From assembly GCF_025698545.1 (NCBI RefSeq), contig NC_068571.1:34319733-34383732 (forward strand): DNA of 64,000 bases, in the 5' to 3' direction. Both the position numbers and the translations under genes were made by a program. Position 1 is the stretch's first letter, and each line of letters opens with the position of its first letter. Shown piece by piece: positions 34,129 to 46,545 of the stretch. A model generated the notes under the pieces. The model was not told where the DNA came from. It saw only the letters and a program-made list of their open reading frames with translations, and did no database searches. Source of the stretch: Gossypium raimondii. Taxonomy: Eukaryota; Streptophyta; Magnoliopsida; Malvales; Malvaceae.

Positions 34129-36000
34129 GTTGGAAAAACGGGTTTAGAAACTGCAACGAAAAATAAGTTTAAGGGAAAAATAGAGTTTTAATTTTTTTTC
34201 CAAAACTAGAAATTGGTTGTGATATCTAAAGTAATAAACATTTTCGATTCGTCTAGGATGAATGTTTCGGTTGAGTAGTCTTCTCCGCTATCTTCAAGCT
34301 CACGTTTGTTGAGTGTAGGCTCGCTTCGAATTAGAAAATTTTCCACAAAATTACCAGTGGGATAATTTCGTATTTTCTCTAAAGTTTTGAGCCAAGTTGT
34401 AAATAAGAAAAATATCTCTAGAAATTTTTTGAAATAATTTCTTCAAGAAAATTTTCTTTCTGTAACTTTCTCTTGAATTCAAGTGTATGAAAAATAATGA
34501 CTCATGACTCTTTTTCTATAGAGAGAGTTTAAAGAGTTCAACTATAATTAAACTTAATTACTTTAATATTAAAATAATATAATATTTTTCTATAGTGGGA
34601 TAAATATTAAATTTAACTTAATATTAAATCTATTAAAATAATATTATTTTTGGAATAGTTAATTTGAAATTAAATTATCTCAGTAGGAGTGTGATTCCTC
34701 CACTGCTCAATTGTTGAATGCATAGGCGAATCCAGGGGGGTTGGCAGGGGCCACAGCCCCCCCTAAAATGGAAAATTGTTGTTTTGGCCCTTTAGAAAAT
34801 TTTAAAAATTTAAATTAGTAAATGTAAAATTGCATTTTGCCCCCCTAAAATTATGAAAATTTAATTTAATCCTTTAAAAATTATAAAGAAATAGACTATT
34901 AAGAATTGAAATTTCATTTCAGCCCCCCTAAAAAAAATTTCTGGCTTCGCCCCTGACCGAATGACCACCCACTGGCCATCGAAATGTCGCCATCACAGCC
35001 GCCGGTACCATTTTTCCCGGTGGTGCAGGTGTGACACCCTACAGCACCCCGAGTCGATTCGGTTCGGGTCAGTGATGGCCCAACCGATCTAGTTCAGCCA
35101 TCGGTTAGACCGTCAATCCGGTCTCACATACCAGGCCCGGGTCACCTAGTTTTTGGGTTTTGGCCTTGGTTTTGGATTCTCGGGCCCAATTTTCAATCTT
35201 AGGTCCAATTTTAAAGTTCAATTACCCATTAGGTCAATTTTCTGACTTAAAAATTAATTGCCAAAAATATTATATTAATTTTAATTAATTTGATTAATTT
35301 AATTTTACTTGATCAAAATTAATTTTCCCAAAAATCACTAAGATTTTCCAAATTAATTTTTCAAGAAAATTCTTTAATCAAATTCTCTAGTTGAACAATT
35401 CTCACGACTGTCTAAATTAATTCCACATCGAATAAATCGACTCAATTAAATTATATCCAAAGTCATAGAATTTTCTTCTAATTCAAATGCAATTTGATCG
35501 AGCTTTTGTTGAGCTAGTGGAGGGATTAATCGGGCATATACAATTAGGCTCGAGTAATTGCAATTATGTCCAGAAGCATTGTTCCATTATTTTGCAATTT
35601 ACTTAATCATCGAGACAGTTCACAAGAAGTGTCCTAATTGAAAACTCCTTACTGTATACTCTTTATGAACGCAATTCATCCAACTGCTTTGTCTAATGAC
35701 CTCGTCATGTGTGTGTTACCCTCAAATGATATCCTTGGTTTTTTGAGTTGAATTGAATCACTCAATACAATCCTATTTTATCTCATTGTCACTATTGTGT
35801 CTTCTTAATGATTAATATGATCACTATCAATTAATGATTGTGATAAATTGCTTGTTTGAGGACAAACAACCCGTGACCACATTCCATATTTATCAATCCA
35901 CTCAATGCCAATGAGAAGATGTCGTTAACTCTTTAATCGAGCTATGAATTCTATTGTTTCTAGTAAAGCCATGTCATACACAAGTCATGTACCCAACATA
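34129..36000 (+). repeat. Copia-like LTR sequence inside LTR A (boundaries uncertain)
   Basis: Starts TGTTGGAAAAACGGG and has long AT-rich LTR-like sequence running to about CATGTACCCAACA (35999). No coding region and no matching TSD were found. It may be more than one insertion; a TGTGACACCC start at about 35028 could mark another element. Confidence 0.4.
34731..34956. repeat. MITE-like element with C-run interior
   Basis: Ends GGCGAATCCAGGGGGG on the left and CTGGCTTCGCCCCTG on the right, which are imperfect inverted repeats. The interior has CAGCCCCCCCTAAAATGG and GCCCCCCTAAAA. This layout recurs widely in plant genomes as small non-autonomous elements. Confidence 0.55.
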
Positions 36001-37906
36001 TTGGCTACAGGCTCGATCATCTTTAGAGCATAAGCATCCACTTATATCAAAGCACATAAGTTATATATGCATTGCCGGTGACTAACTTAGGATTTAGGTA
36101 AATAACACCATAAACGTCACAAGTGAATTAATTGTACCACCTATTCAACCATTAAACATATCATTCCAATACCATGGTATTCAAACCAAACCATTTGATA
36201 ATTTCCAAACATTTACCTATCTCAAACTTCTTAAAACATACTAAATTATCCCATTTATGCCATTTCAATTTGCCACCACATATCTCAACATATTATCAAA
36301 AAATACATATACAATTAGGCATTAACCTTACCAAAATCAAACATTAGTAAAGTTTCAAACTAAAACTATTATTCCAAGTTAACATATACAAACACCTATG
36401 CACATGCCACAAAATCGAACTTTAAAATGATTGAAAAGCTACTGAATCAATAACAGGATAGTGTGAGCTTCTCGTTGATTCGCATGACATGTTCTGCAAG
36501 TTGACCTTCTACAAGGAAAGGGAAAATAGCAGGGTAAGCATATTGAATGCTTAGTAAGCTCATATGAAATTTACTTAACTTACCTTGACATCACAACAAA
36601 CTAAACATTTAAACACTTTGGCATTCAATATGGCATCCCTTGGCATACTTTATAGTATCATATGCATATCAACAAATACAACTGATAGGTTAGTCCACTT
36701 ACATATCAAAACTTATAACACAAGTCATATATGCACAACAATTCAATTAATAACATGTACCAACCAATTAATATTCAATTTGAAAGCATATGTAATTCAA
36801 TTCATATTCAAATCATTTCAACAATTTCATTTTCATTAGGTTATCAATTTCGCCCGAAAGAACCTTAGTAAATTGAACTTAGATGCATGGGATTATAGTG
36901 CTCACACAAGCTGACAGTGATCAAAGTTGCTCACACAAACTGATGTTTATGAATTTGCTCACATAAGCTAACAACGTATCGAGATTATCAGTCCAAGCTA
37001 AACCAACGATACATATAAATCAAGAATCCACAACAAATGTTGGATCTCGTGTAACCATGTAAATCTCTGATCATTTTCATATTTGACCCTAATGGCTGCC
37101 ATACGTATCCTAATCATTTACTAAGTTCACACGGGTATTATTACTGTAATCGTATCATTTCAAACCCTGTAACAGTATATACATGTCTTATTGATCTTAT
37201 AAACATTCTATTTCCATTTTGGTACCTTATACATGTTCATAAATACTATATATTTCTCACTTCACAATTTAGTCCAATTGATGCAAAAAATCACCAAATT
37301 CACATTTAAATAAACTAATAAGAAAAGTAAACACAATTAAATCATAACATGATATAAAATACTAAGTTCCATATGAACTTACCTAGCAAAACAACAAACA
37401 AACAAGTCTTTAAGGACTAATCAACAATTTTGACTTTTCCTCGATATCTTTGGTTTGGTTCAATTCTCGATCTATACAATAATTCAGTTCAATTTATCAA
37501 TTCTAAACATTTTATAACATCCCATTATATGCATGAACCAATTCAATCTCATTTTCTGAATGCCCCTAAAGTTTTTCATTTTATTCAATTTAGTCCCTAA
37601 AACCAAAATTGTTATACTTTTCAATTTTGAGCTTTGATTTTGAAACTAATTTCAATTACATCCTTTTAGGACTCTCTACTATCTATAATTACAGAAATTT
37701 CACATCAAATATTCAATTTATACACTTTAGCCCTTTTTGGCAAAACTAGTAATTAAACATTACAATCTGGTCTTTTTTTCACATCTAAGCTTAAAATCTA
37801 ACAATTTAATACCAATTTCTTCAGGAAATCATTAATGTAAACTTTCAAAAACTTTAACAGTTTTGCAAATTGGTACATGAGCTAGCTAAATCAAGCTTCC
37901 ATGACA
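36001..37906 (-). other. LTR A sequence, no genes
   Basis: AT-rich LTR interior. CTCACACAAGCTGACAGTGA and related CTCACACAAACTGA repeats lie at 36900-36970, and TTTAGTCCCTAAAACC-like phrases at 37590. No coding region recognised. Confidence 0.45.
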
Positions 37907-38934
37907 TCAAATGTAACACCCCAACCTGACCTAGATGTTATGGCCGAATCTGGAGATGTTACATAGAAGGATTTTGAAAATAGAGTCATTTTGATAAATT
38001 ATCCAAGTTTTATAACCCATATTCGTTTATGACTATTACTGAAAGTGTTATTTAATTAATTCATTTGCCAAAACATAATTTATAGCGGAGGTCTTAGAAA
38101 CCGTTATATTTTAGAAATCCAGTTCGTATTTTCAGAAAAACCTTTGAATTCGTAAAAACCATGTTTCCAATCAACCATCATAAATAAAGAGTCAAAACGA
38201 AATAGAAAACCAAAATAAAAACCAAACAGTTTGGAGAGTCCAATAATTACAAAAACTACAAAAAATAATCCTTAAATAACTAAAAACCATATTTAAAGTC
38301 AATTCACAAACTTGTGGTCACCGTGAGACTCCGTCGCACCAATCCGCCTAAGTCTGTGGATTACCTGAACAGAACAGACAAACAGGTGTAGGTTTTCGTA
38401 AACTCAGTGAGTAACCCAATAGAAATAGACATGCAACATACACAGATTTTATAATCAGTCAAATATAGATTTGGAACTAAGTCATAATAGATGCAGTTAT
38501 CAAAATCAAATAAATAGAACAGATACAGTGGGTCCTAGCCCCATCCTTTACACACCATCTCTGACCATCCCATCATACCATGTGGGGTTAAAAACATCCA
38601 CCCATCCCTACACAACATATAGTGTTGATGTGATACATTACAGATAATATGTAGTCAAGCTGCTAGTTATATAGGCGAAGTGTCGCCGTACAGATCACTT
38701 CCTCCACATATACCAAAACCCACCCCAAGCACAGATACAAAATACAGATACGGAATTAACGGATTTAACATACTTATATACAGACAACATGCATACTTAA
38801 ACAGTATGATCAGACATACATATAGTATCCTACTCAGATCAGTTTATCAGAATATCCTAGCATACAAAATAGGGTTTGGTTAGCTCTTACTGACCCTACG
38901 ATAGGTCCATAGTCGATTGAAACGACCCGTGTGA

Positions 38935-39195
38935 CCCTAGGGAAAATTTTAGAGTTATGGGCCCACATGCTCGTGTGGCCCACACACCCAGATTGGCCTT
39001 ATTCGTTTGGCCCACGCGGCTTGGCCCAAAACCCACATGCTCGTGTGGCCCACACGCCCAATATGGCTTAGCCCGTGTGGCCCACACGGCCACACTCACA
39101 CTATCACACGGCCATGTCTTGCGCACAGCCGCACCTTCGTCAGACACACAGCCGTGCCTCGCACACGGCCAACCACACGGCCAGGCACACACCCA
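38935..39195. repeat. Palindromic GGCCGTGTG cluster in LTR B
   Basis: GTGTGGCCCACACGGCC-like units at short intervals, the same motif class as 14705-14915. Several overlapping open frames here are side effects of the GC-rich repeat. Confidence 0.8.
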
Positions 39196-40034
39196 TATGG
39201 CGTTGACAGAAAGATTTTTTAGCTTTCGTTGAAACTCGATTTTTTACATTTTGGGAACACACCTGGTACGGTTTTGATGCGAAAACTCTCCCGAGCCACT
39301 CAGCACCTAAAATTGACCGATAAATCACTAAATTATTCACTTAGATCGATACTAAAACCGAAACCAAGTCGCTCCACTCATTCCATTAACAACCAAACCC
39401 TTACCTTCTATCGAACAACGGTAGCTCCACACAACTAAGTCACCGCCAGATGATTTCGAGCCTCTTGATCTTCCCCTAAATGGCATTAACGAGAACCATC
39501 AAGAAGAATCACCAACCAAAAGTAATAACTACACCTACTCAGACTTACCGAATCAAATCGTAATCGAGAATTGGGACAGAATAAAGTGACAAGTGCACCA
39601 CAATGCCGATCAACCAACAAAACACACGGTTTAATAAAAATCAAGGATTGAAGGATGGAGAGAAAAGAAATTTACTCAGGAGAGAAAAAAATAAAGGAGA
39701 AGAGAAGAAGAAGAAGAAAAAAGTCAGACAGAGGAAATTTTGAAAAAACAAAATAAATAAAAACAAATAAATTAAAATCAAAATTAACAACCCCCTCACT
39801 CCATCCACTGACCACCTTAACCCCCTAGAATTTCACTTTCTCCAAACCTCAAACACCCGACACAAAAATTATCACCCTTGCTCACATAGGGATTCAAACA
39901 CAAAACCTCCAACACAGTAATTCCTTACCACTTAAACCAATAGGCTCATTTTGATATGAATTTACTAAAGACAAAATATAACCCAACCCACCAAGAACAA
40001 GGCTTGAGTAAAAAATAACAAAGTTTCACTACAC

Positions 40035-40800
40035 CAAAACAGACTTTTAGCGGCGTTTGGATAAAAAACGCAGCTAAAGATCGATCATTAGCGGCGCTTT
40101 AAGGAAATCACCGCTGAAAATAAGTCAAAAGCGCCGCAAAAAAAACTAAGCCCAACGACGCCGTTTTGTGAGCTTTTCTTGATTTAGCGGCGTTTTTAAG
40201 AAAGCGCCGCTAATGCTCAGGGCTTTAGCGGCGTTTTGGAGGAAGTGCCGCAAAAAAATCTAAGCCCAACGACGTCGTTTTGTGAGCTTTCGGAGCGCCG
40301 CTAATGTTCAGGCCTTTAGCGGCATTTTTGGGGAAGCGCCGCAAAAAAACCTAAGCCCAACGACGCCATTTCCTGAGCTTTCGAGGATTTAGCGGCGTTT
40401 TTAAGAAAGCGCCGCTAATGTTCAGAGCTTTAGCGGCGTTTTTGGGAAAGCGCCGCAAAATCACCTCAGTCCAACGACGCCGTTTTCTGAGCTTTTGAAA
40501 ATTTAGCGGTGTTTTTATGAAAGCGCCGCTAATGCTCAGGGCTTTAGCGGCGTTTTCGGGAAAGCGCCGCAAAATCACCTCAGTCCAACGACGCCGTTTT
40601 ATGAGCTTTCGGGGATTTAGCGGCGTTTTTATGAAAGCGCCGCTAATGCTTAGGGCTTTAGCGGCATTTTTGGGAAAGCGCCGCAAAATCACCTCAGTCC
40701 AATGACGCCGTTTTATGAGCTTTCAGGGATTTAGCGGCGTTTTTATGAAAGTGCCGCTAATGCGCAGGTCTTTAGCGGCGTTTTTCGGAAAGCGCTGCTA
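40035..40800 (+). repeat. Tandem array of about 114-nt units in 5' subterminal region of CACTA 2
   Basis: Units start at about 40146, 40261, 40351, 40465, 40579 and 40692. Each contains CCAACGACGCCGTTTT, TGAGCTTT, TTTAGCGGCGTTTTT, GAAAGCGCCGCTAATG and CTTTAGCGGCG. One unit is shortened to about 90 nt. AGCGGCG/CGCCGCT pairs form hairpins and are candidate transposase-binding repeats. Confidence 0.9.
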
Positions 40801-41029
40801 AAAATATTTTATCTTAATTGGTTTATTCATATTAAATAAAATTCAATTTATTTCTAATTGAATATTTAAAATCTTCAGAAAAAAGTAATGACACGTAGAA
40901 ATAATTTGAAATAAAACACACGGAAAAATTAAAATGCTATTATTTAAAATAATTGTAAGAGAGATAATTATAAATTTGTTTACGGTTTTTGGTTTAGGGT
41001 ATATGATTTATTTAAGATTTAAGGCCGGT

Positions 41030-41495
41030 TTAGGAGTTCATATTTTAAGGTTTAGGGAGTATGGGTTTAGGGATTATGGATTAGGGGTTGGTATTTAAGG
41101 TTTAGGGGTTAGAGGGTTAGGGGTTTAGGGGTTAGACGTGCTAGGGGTTAAAAGTTAGGGATTCAGGGGTCGAGTTAGGGTTTTGGGTTTAGATTAATTA
41201 TTTTTTAATTTATATTTTAAATATGTTCTTATATAATTGTAAAAGAGATAATAATAAATTTGTTTAGGGTTTTTAGTTCAGGGTATATGATTAATTTAAG
41301 ATTTAAGGCCAGTTTAATAACTAATATTTTAAGAATTAGGGTGTATGGATTTAGGGATTATGAATTAGGGATTATGGTTTAAGGGTTGGGATTTAATGTT
41401 TAGGGGTTAGGGGTTTAGGGGTTAGATGCTAAGGGTTAGGGGTTTAGGGATTTAAGGTTTAGGGATTCAGGGGTCGAGTTAAGGTTTTGAGTTTA
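41030..41495. repeat. Degenerate telomere-like tract (TTAGGGG type) in CACTA 2
   Basis: TTAGGGGTTAGGGG and TTTAGGG units alternate with AT-rich text in two related sub-blocks (about 41040-41200 and 41330-41490). It is the reverse complement of the tract at 29097-29665. Confidence 0.85.
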
Positions 41496-42089
41496 GATTA
41501 ATTATTTTTTTAATTTATATTTTAAATATGTTCTTATATAATTGTAAAATAGATAATAATAAATCAAATATATTGAAATTATGAGTATTGTTTAAATTAT
41601 TTAAGAGATATATAATAGATAGACTTTATATGTATTGAATGGTTAATTTAGAGGGTTTAAGGTTAAGGTTTACTTGAGATTTGTTAAATGATAAAATTTT
41701 ATTCAATTAATTAATGCTTTTATATTTAAAAAATTTAATCTAAATCATTTGATATATTTAAATATTAGTTTAAATAGAATTAATAAATAAGTTAAAAAAG
41801 TAATAGATTGATATGGATATTTATGCATAATTATTTATTTTGGAGAGGACCAAATTATAAGAAAAAATACAAAAATAAAATGAATAAAATGATATGGATA
41901 TATAGGTAATTATTTAATTTAGATAATTCTAAGTTAATAATTAATTACAACCATTTTATCATTTGTTTTCTTATTAAAATGTTTATTTTGAGAGTACTTG
42001 TTTTTTATAAAAATTATTTTGTTCAAAATAAATCAATTAATAAAAATCAAAATAGCAAAACAAGCGTCATTTTGTTCAAAATGAAATAG

Positions 42090-42840
42090 CTAAAAACGCA
42101 AAAAATAAATCAATATATAAAAAAAAATAGCGTCATTTTGTTCAAAATGAAAAAAATTAAAATAAAAAATAGCAATAGCGGCGCTTTTATAAATAAATCA
42201 ATTTATAAAAAATTAAAATAAAAAATTTTTAGCATAGCAAAACGGCGTCATTTTGTTCCAAATGAAAAAAAATTTTGCGGCGTTTTTTGGAAAACGGTGA
42301 GCAAAAAATAAATCAATTTATTTAAAAAATAAAATAAAAAATTTTAAGCATAACAAAACGGCATCATTTTGTTTAAAGTGAAATAGCGGCGTTTTAAAAA
42401 AAAACGCCGCAAAAATAAATCAATTTATAAAAAAACAAAATAAAAAAATTTAGAATAGCAAAATGGCGTCATTTTGTTCAAAATGAAAAAAATTTTGAGG
42501 CGTTTTCGAGAAAAACGCCACTAAAGGTAAGCAATAGCGGCACTTTTATAAAAGGGCCACAAAAAGTAAATCAATTTATAAAAAATTAAAATAAAAAATT
42601 TTTAGCATAGCAAAACGGCGTCATTTTGTTTTGAAATGAAAAATTTTTTGCGGTAAAAAAACGCCGCTAATAGTGAGCAATAGCGGCGTTTTATAAAAAA
42701 ATGCCGCAAAAAATAAATTAATTTATTAAAAAAATAAAATAAAAAATTTTAAGTATAACAAAACGGCATCATTTTGTTTAAAGTGAAATAACGACATTTT
42801 TATAAAAAACGCTACAAAAAACATTTCTTTAAAAAAATTA
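42090..42840 (+). repeat. Internal AACGGCGTC/CGCC repeat block of CACTA 2
   Basis: At least six copies of a unit with AGCATAGCAAAACGGCGTC, CATTTTGTTCAAAATGAAA and CGCCGCAAAAA-TAAATCAAT, separated by about 120 nt. Confidence 0.8.
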
Positions 42841-42995
42841 GCACCATTTTATAAAAATTCCCCCTCCGAAATCCCCAACTTTCCCCCTAAAATTCCTAAT
42901 CCCAACTTTCCCCCCTCCGAAACGTCTTTTTCTTGTTCCTTACTAATGCAACATATTATGTTTTTTATATGATTAATTTTTTCGAAAACACTGTC

Positions 42996-43555
42996 ATGGC
43001 TATGCAAACCGGAGTAGGTTTGTCGAAGATCTTGATCTTAGCCGGCGCCGGTACCGTTCCAACTGAATTTCTTACTTCAATTCTTCTTTTTTATTTTTCT
43101 TACTGTTTTAATTTTGACTTCAACTTGTTAATTTCGTTTTCAGGTTATACGGGTACTGTCCTCCTGAAAAACGGTAAATTATTGGACATATTAGGCGAAT
43201 TGCAGGTTAGTTTTGATCGTTTTGTTTGTTTTGATTTGCTAGTTTCTCCCTGCCGTATGATTCAAATATTTTTCCTTTGGATTTTGTGTTGATTGACTAG
43301 GTTTCTACTTTTCATTCTTTTTCGTCTATTAATTTTAGCTTTTAACTCCTTTTTTCCTGATTTGGCAGTCACTGGTGAAGGGACTCGAAAAATCGGGGGA
43401 GCAAGCTAATGATTCAGATGCACTTCTAGCTCAGGTATATGAGGAAATAGAGCTTAAAGTTTAAATCTTTTGGTTGTAATATTGATCTTTTTCTATCAAT
43501 TTGTAGGTGCGTCGTTTGTCAACGGGAATGGGGATTCTGGCGGTATTTTCTTAAT
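42996..43555 (+). pseudogene. Captured DUF1664 gene fragment in CACTA 2
   Basis: Exon-like pieces on the plus strand, separated by introns with GT-AG ends: MAMQTGVGLSKILILAGAG (from 42996), YTGTVLLKNGKLLDILGELQ (43144-43206), SLVKGLEKSGEQANDSDALL (43369-43434) and VRRL plus an altered NGN-SGG region (from 43507). From memory of the family, this is the N-terminus of plant DUF1664 proteins, of unknown function, with the donor gene's start codon, early exons and introns. Downstream coding is absent, and SBE exons follow instead. If transcribed, it would supply the start codon of a chimeric mRNA. Confidence 0.8.
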
Positions 43556-44016
43556 TATATTTGCTTAAATAGTAGTTCTTTTAGGCGCATATATGTGAAA
43601 CCAGTTTATAATTGCATTAACGGGATTAGATGAACCATTTTCTAAGTGGATTTGCTTTGGTTGTATTAGTAATACAGAGACCTCGCAGGTAATTTAACCA
43701 AATAATTTAACCAAAAAGCAATTTAAGTATTTGAATTTTGGTTCTCAAAAGAAAAAAATAGTGATTTTAATGTTAATGGAGTGTTTCACATAGTAAATAG
43801 TTAATAAAAATAAGCATAAATTCTGTGTTTTGTTTTAATGTCAATGGAGTGTTTTTAAGAAAACAATTTCAGTTGGTTCACTTTCATATATAAGTCAGTT
43901 TCTAAATTACATTCTTTCTCTTCCAGTTTAATTGCTGCACGGCAAGATCAACTTAGTTCAGTCTGCTATATGTGTCTTTTATCTTTTTGTTACTAATGAT
44001 GTTGCTCTTGTGACAG

Positions 44017-44100
44017 GAAAAGTACGTATTCAAACACACCCGGCCAAAAAGACTAAAATCACTTAGAATTTATGAGTCACATGTTGGAATGAGTAGCCCA
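44017..44100 (+). pseudogene. Captured starch-branching enzyme exon (first of two)
   Basis: After the acceptor GTGACAG, the exon encodes [20 protein letters not shown] and SHVGMSSP, ending before GTATGC. This matches the segment just before the catalytic barrel of plant 1,4-alpha-glucan branching enzymes (family: KYVFKH-QPK-PKSLRIYE-HVGMSS). The enzyme makes alpha-1,6 branches in starch. Only this exon and the one at 45802 are present. Confidence 0.85.
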
Positions 44101-45182
44101 GTATGCATCTCCCTTTTCCTTGGCATGTAGCAAATTGTTAGTCAACTCTTCCACAAGTTCAGTTGCATATGGTTTTTCTAATTGTGAAGGAGGATCATAA
44201 TAAGTTCTATAAAATCTTCATTCAATGCTATAATATGTGGGATCTTATTTTATATTCTATTTCTTTCTAGACTTGTTAGAATAAATCTTCCTCCTAGGCA
44301 TTAGGACTGAAAGTAAAGTAGTAGTTTTTTAATAAAATACATTTTACAGGAGAAGGTTTCTTTACATGTGCAGTCTTCTATTCGTCAAAGTTGAGCATCC
44401 TGTTTCTTTCTCTTCACTATATGAATTGTTCTGTTTACAGGATGAAGATTCATTTATGATATGTATAAGGTGATTGTTGTGCATTTTAATTTCCTAACTA
44501 TGAGTAGTTGATATTTAATTTTGTGATAATCACACTAGATCTTTCTTTATACTAGTTTTGGTGGTGATGGCATTTCTTAATAAGCAGAGAATATTTCTAA
44601 AGTTTAGGTTTTAGCTTCGGTGACATTTTCAAGAATTAACCTTGAAGCTTTGTTTTAGCTACTAGTTAGTTCTCCTGCAATTTTTTCGAGTTTTCTTGAT
44701 GATGGATTGAAAAAGATACGAAACATTGCAAAATTTGTTTGTTCTCAAATGTTCGCCTCTATTCTGTTCTTTGCAAGTGATGACTGCTGCGTTGTGTTTA
44801 ATGTTTGTATCTTAAGACTGATCATTAGGATAGCATGGCTCTGAATGGAATTGAGGCTGGTTATTTTGAGCTATAGATCTAGTTGCCTTATTTACTCTTC
44901 TTTCAACAGTGTGCGAAGAGGTTACCTGCTCGGATGACTAGTTAGATCAGATAGCTTTCTTGATTTTTACTTAAACAACATTGTGAAGTTGATTGTTCTG
45001 GCAATTATCATCTTTGAAATCGACGGCAAGGATTTACATTAGTTAAAAAAGTAAACCTATTTGTCATTCACCATTTGAGCCCTGCATCATTTTTTATCTT
45101 TCCTTTTTTTTATTTTTTAGTTTTTATTATATTGATTTTTGGGCAGCTATAATAGAAACTCCTCTTTTTTTTTTCCTGGCAG

Positions 45183-45264
45183 GGATTAGGACCTTATTCA
45201 ACCAGCATAAAAAAAGTTGAAAAGGAGATCAAGGAGATGGCAAAGAAAGTAAACGATTTATGTG
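45183..45264 (+). pseudogene. Captured RPT1 (26S proteasome AAA-ATPase subunit) exon
   Basis: After the acceptor CTGGCAG, the exon encodes [20 protein letters not shown] then KKVNDLCG and ends at a GTATGT donor. This matches the N-terminal coiled-coil part of plant RPT1 (regulatory subunit 7 of the 26S proteasome), as recalled from the family. The AAA ATPase domain is absent. The exon is flanked on both sides by starch-branching enzyme exons, so it was acquired by a separate event or a complex rearrangement. Confidence 0.85.
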
Positions 45265-45801
45265 GTATGTGTTTCTACTTTTTCTAGTGCTTATGTTTAC
45301 GAATCCATTTGCTGGCTTTATTTTTCTGTTTTCACTTATTATTTGGAGTTAGACATAGGATTGTGTTTAGGCATATATTTTGGCTTGTTTTTTTTATGTT
45401 TTTCTTTACAGCATCTTGAATGCAATAAGATACATTTCTATGTACTATATGCATCTTTGCCCGAAAAGAAAAAAAAAGGGGGGTCTATAAATGTTTATAT
45501 TTCCATGTAATAATCTGCGCAAACGGTTAATGTTGATCAAGCGTAAGCTAGCTGCCTGGGAAATATACAACCTTCTTGTCTCTAAATTCTATAATTTGCA
45601 GTATCTAACCAGTTTTGAATTGGAAATGCTTCCCTAATGCCATTGGCACATTTGTACAATCTCTCTACCTTTCGTTCTGCTTTCTCTCTATAGCATTAGG
45701 TGTTATTGTCACACTAAGCTATTTCTTAATGAATAGCTTGTTTAAAGATTTTGGCTTCCTCCCTTCCAGTTGTAAATATTATTTCTTAATTGTTGCTTTA
45801 G

Positions 45802-45900
45802 GTACTGATGTATCTTCTTTCAAATGCAAGATGGTGGCTGGAGGAGTATAAGTTTTATGGGTACAGATTTGATGGTGTGACTTCAATGATGTACAAGATT
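45802..45900 (+). pseudogene. Captured starch-branching enzyme exon (second)
   Basis: After TTTAG the exon encodes [17 protein letters not shown] and [13 protein letters not shown]. This matches the catalytic-barrel strand of plant branching enzymes that carries the nucleophile Asp in [10 protein letters not shown]. The usual DGFRFDG reads YGYRFDG here. The donor gene's intermediate exons are missing. The sequence then turns AT-rich and continues into the shared 3' segment. Confidence 0.85.
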
Positions 45901-46239
45901 TTCTTGATTAAGTAAATGTATTATATCTTTTATTACCAAGATTTACTTGATTAAGAAAATGAATTGTATGTTTTATTATCTTGCATATGTATTATTTATT
46001 TTAGTTTTGATTCTAAATTTTATTTTTACTTAAGAGTTCTAACTTTTGGATTTTAATTGTGTTATTAATTTATTATTTTAAATTCTAAATTTAAATTCAT
46101 TAATATTTAGTTTTAAAGTTAAAATTTTCGTAGAAAATTTCATTTAAATAATATTTTTATTTATCCTTAAAACATAATATAATATTTATCATAGAAATAA
46201 ATATTATTTAAAAAAAATATTTTTTTTAAAGATATGTTT

Positions 46240-46545
46240 TTAGCGGCGTTTGTGTGAAAAGCGCCGCTAAAGCTCTTGATCTATAGCGGCGTTTGTGGAG
46301 AAAGCGCCGCTAAAGGTCTTGAGCTATAGCGGCGTTTGTGTCGAAAGCGCCGCTAAAGGTATTGATCTATAGCGGCGTTTGTGTGAAAAGCGTTGCTAAA
46401 GGTATTGATCTATAGCGGCATTTGTGGAAAAATCGCCGCTAAATGTCCTGATCTATAGCGGCGCCGCAAACGTTTGTGGCAATTGCAACAGCGGCGCTTT
46501 TAAAAAAGCCGCAAATACTTTTAGCGGCGCTCTGTTTTGGTGTAG
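46240..46545 (+). repeat. 3' subterminal array of CACTA 2
   Basis: About six copies of CTATAGCGGCGTTTGTG-GAAAGCGCCGCTAAAG, about 50 nt apart. These differ from the 5' array, which has the longer 114-nt unit. Confidence 0.9.

Noticed and set aside
38896..39232. Overlapping open frames on both strands (91-98 codons)
   Set aside because: Caused by the GC-rich GGCCGTGTG palindromes of solo LTR B. No recognisable protein family.
40351..40692. 113-codon minus-strand frame with three 38-residue repeats
   Set aside because: The subterminal CACTA unit is 114 nt, or 38 codons, so any open frame persists through the array.
44440..44472. Possible small exon (DEDSFMICIR) between SBE and RPT1 fragments
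   Set aside because: Too short, no family match, and splice sites are only weakly supported.
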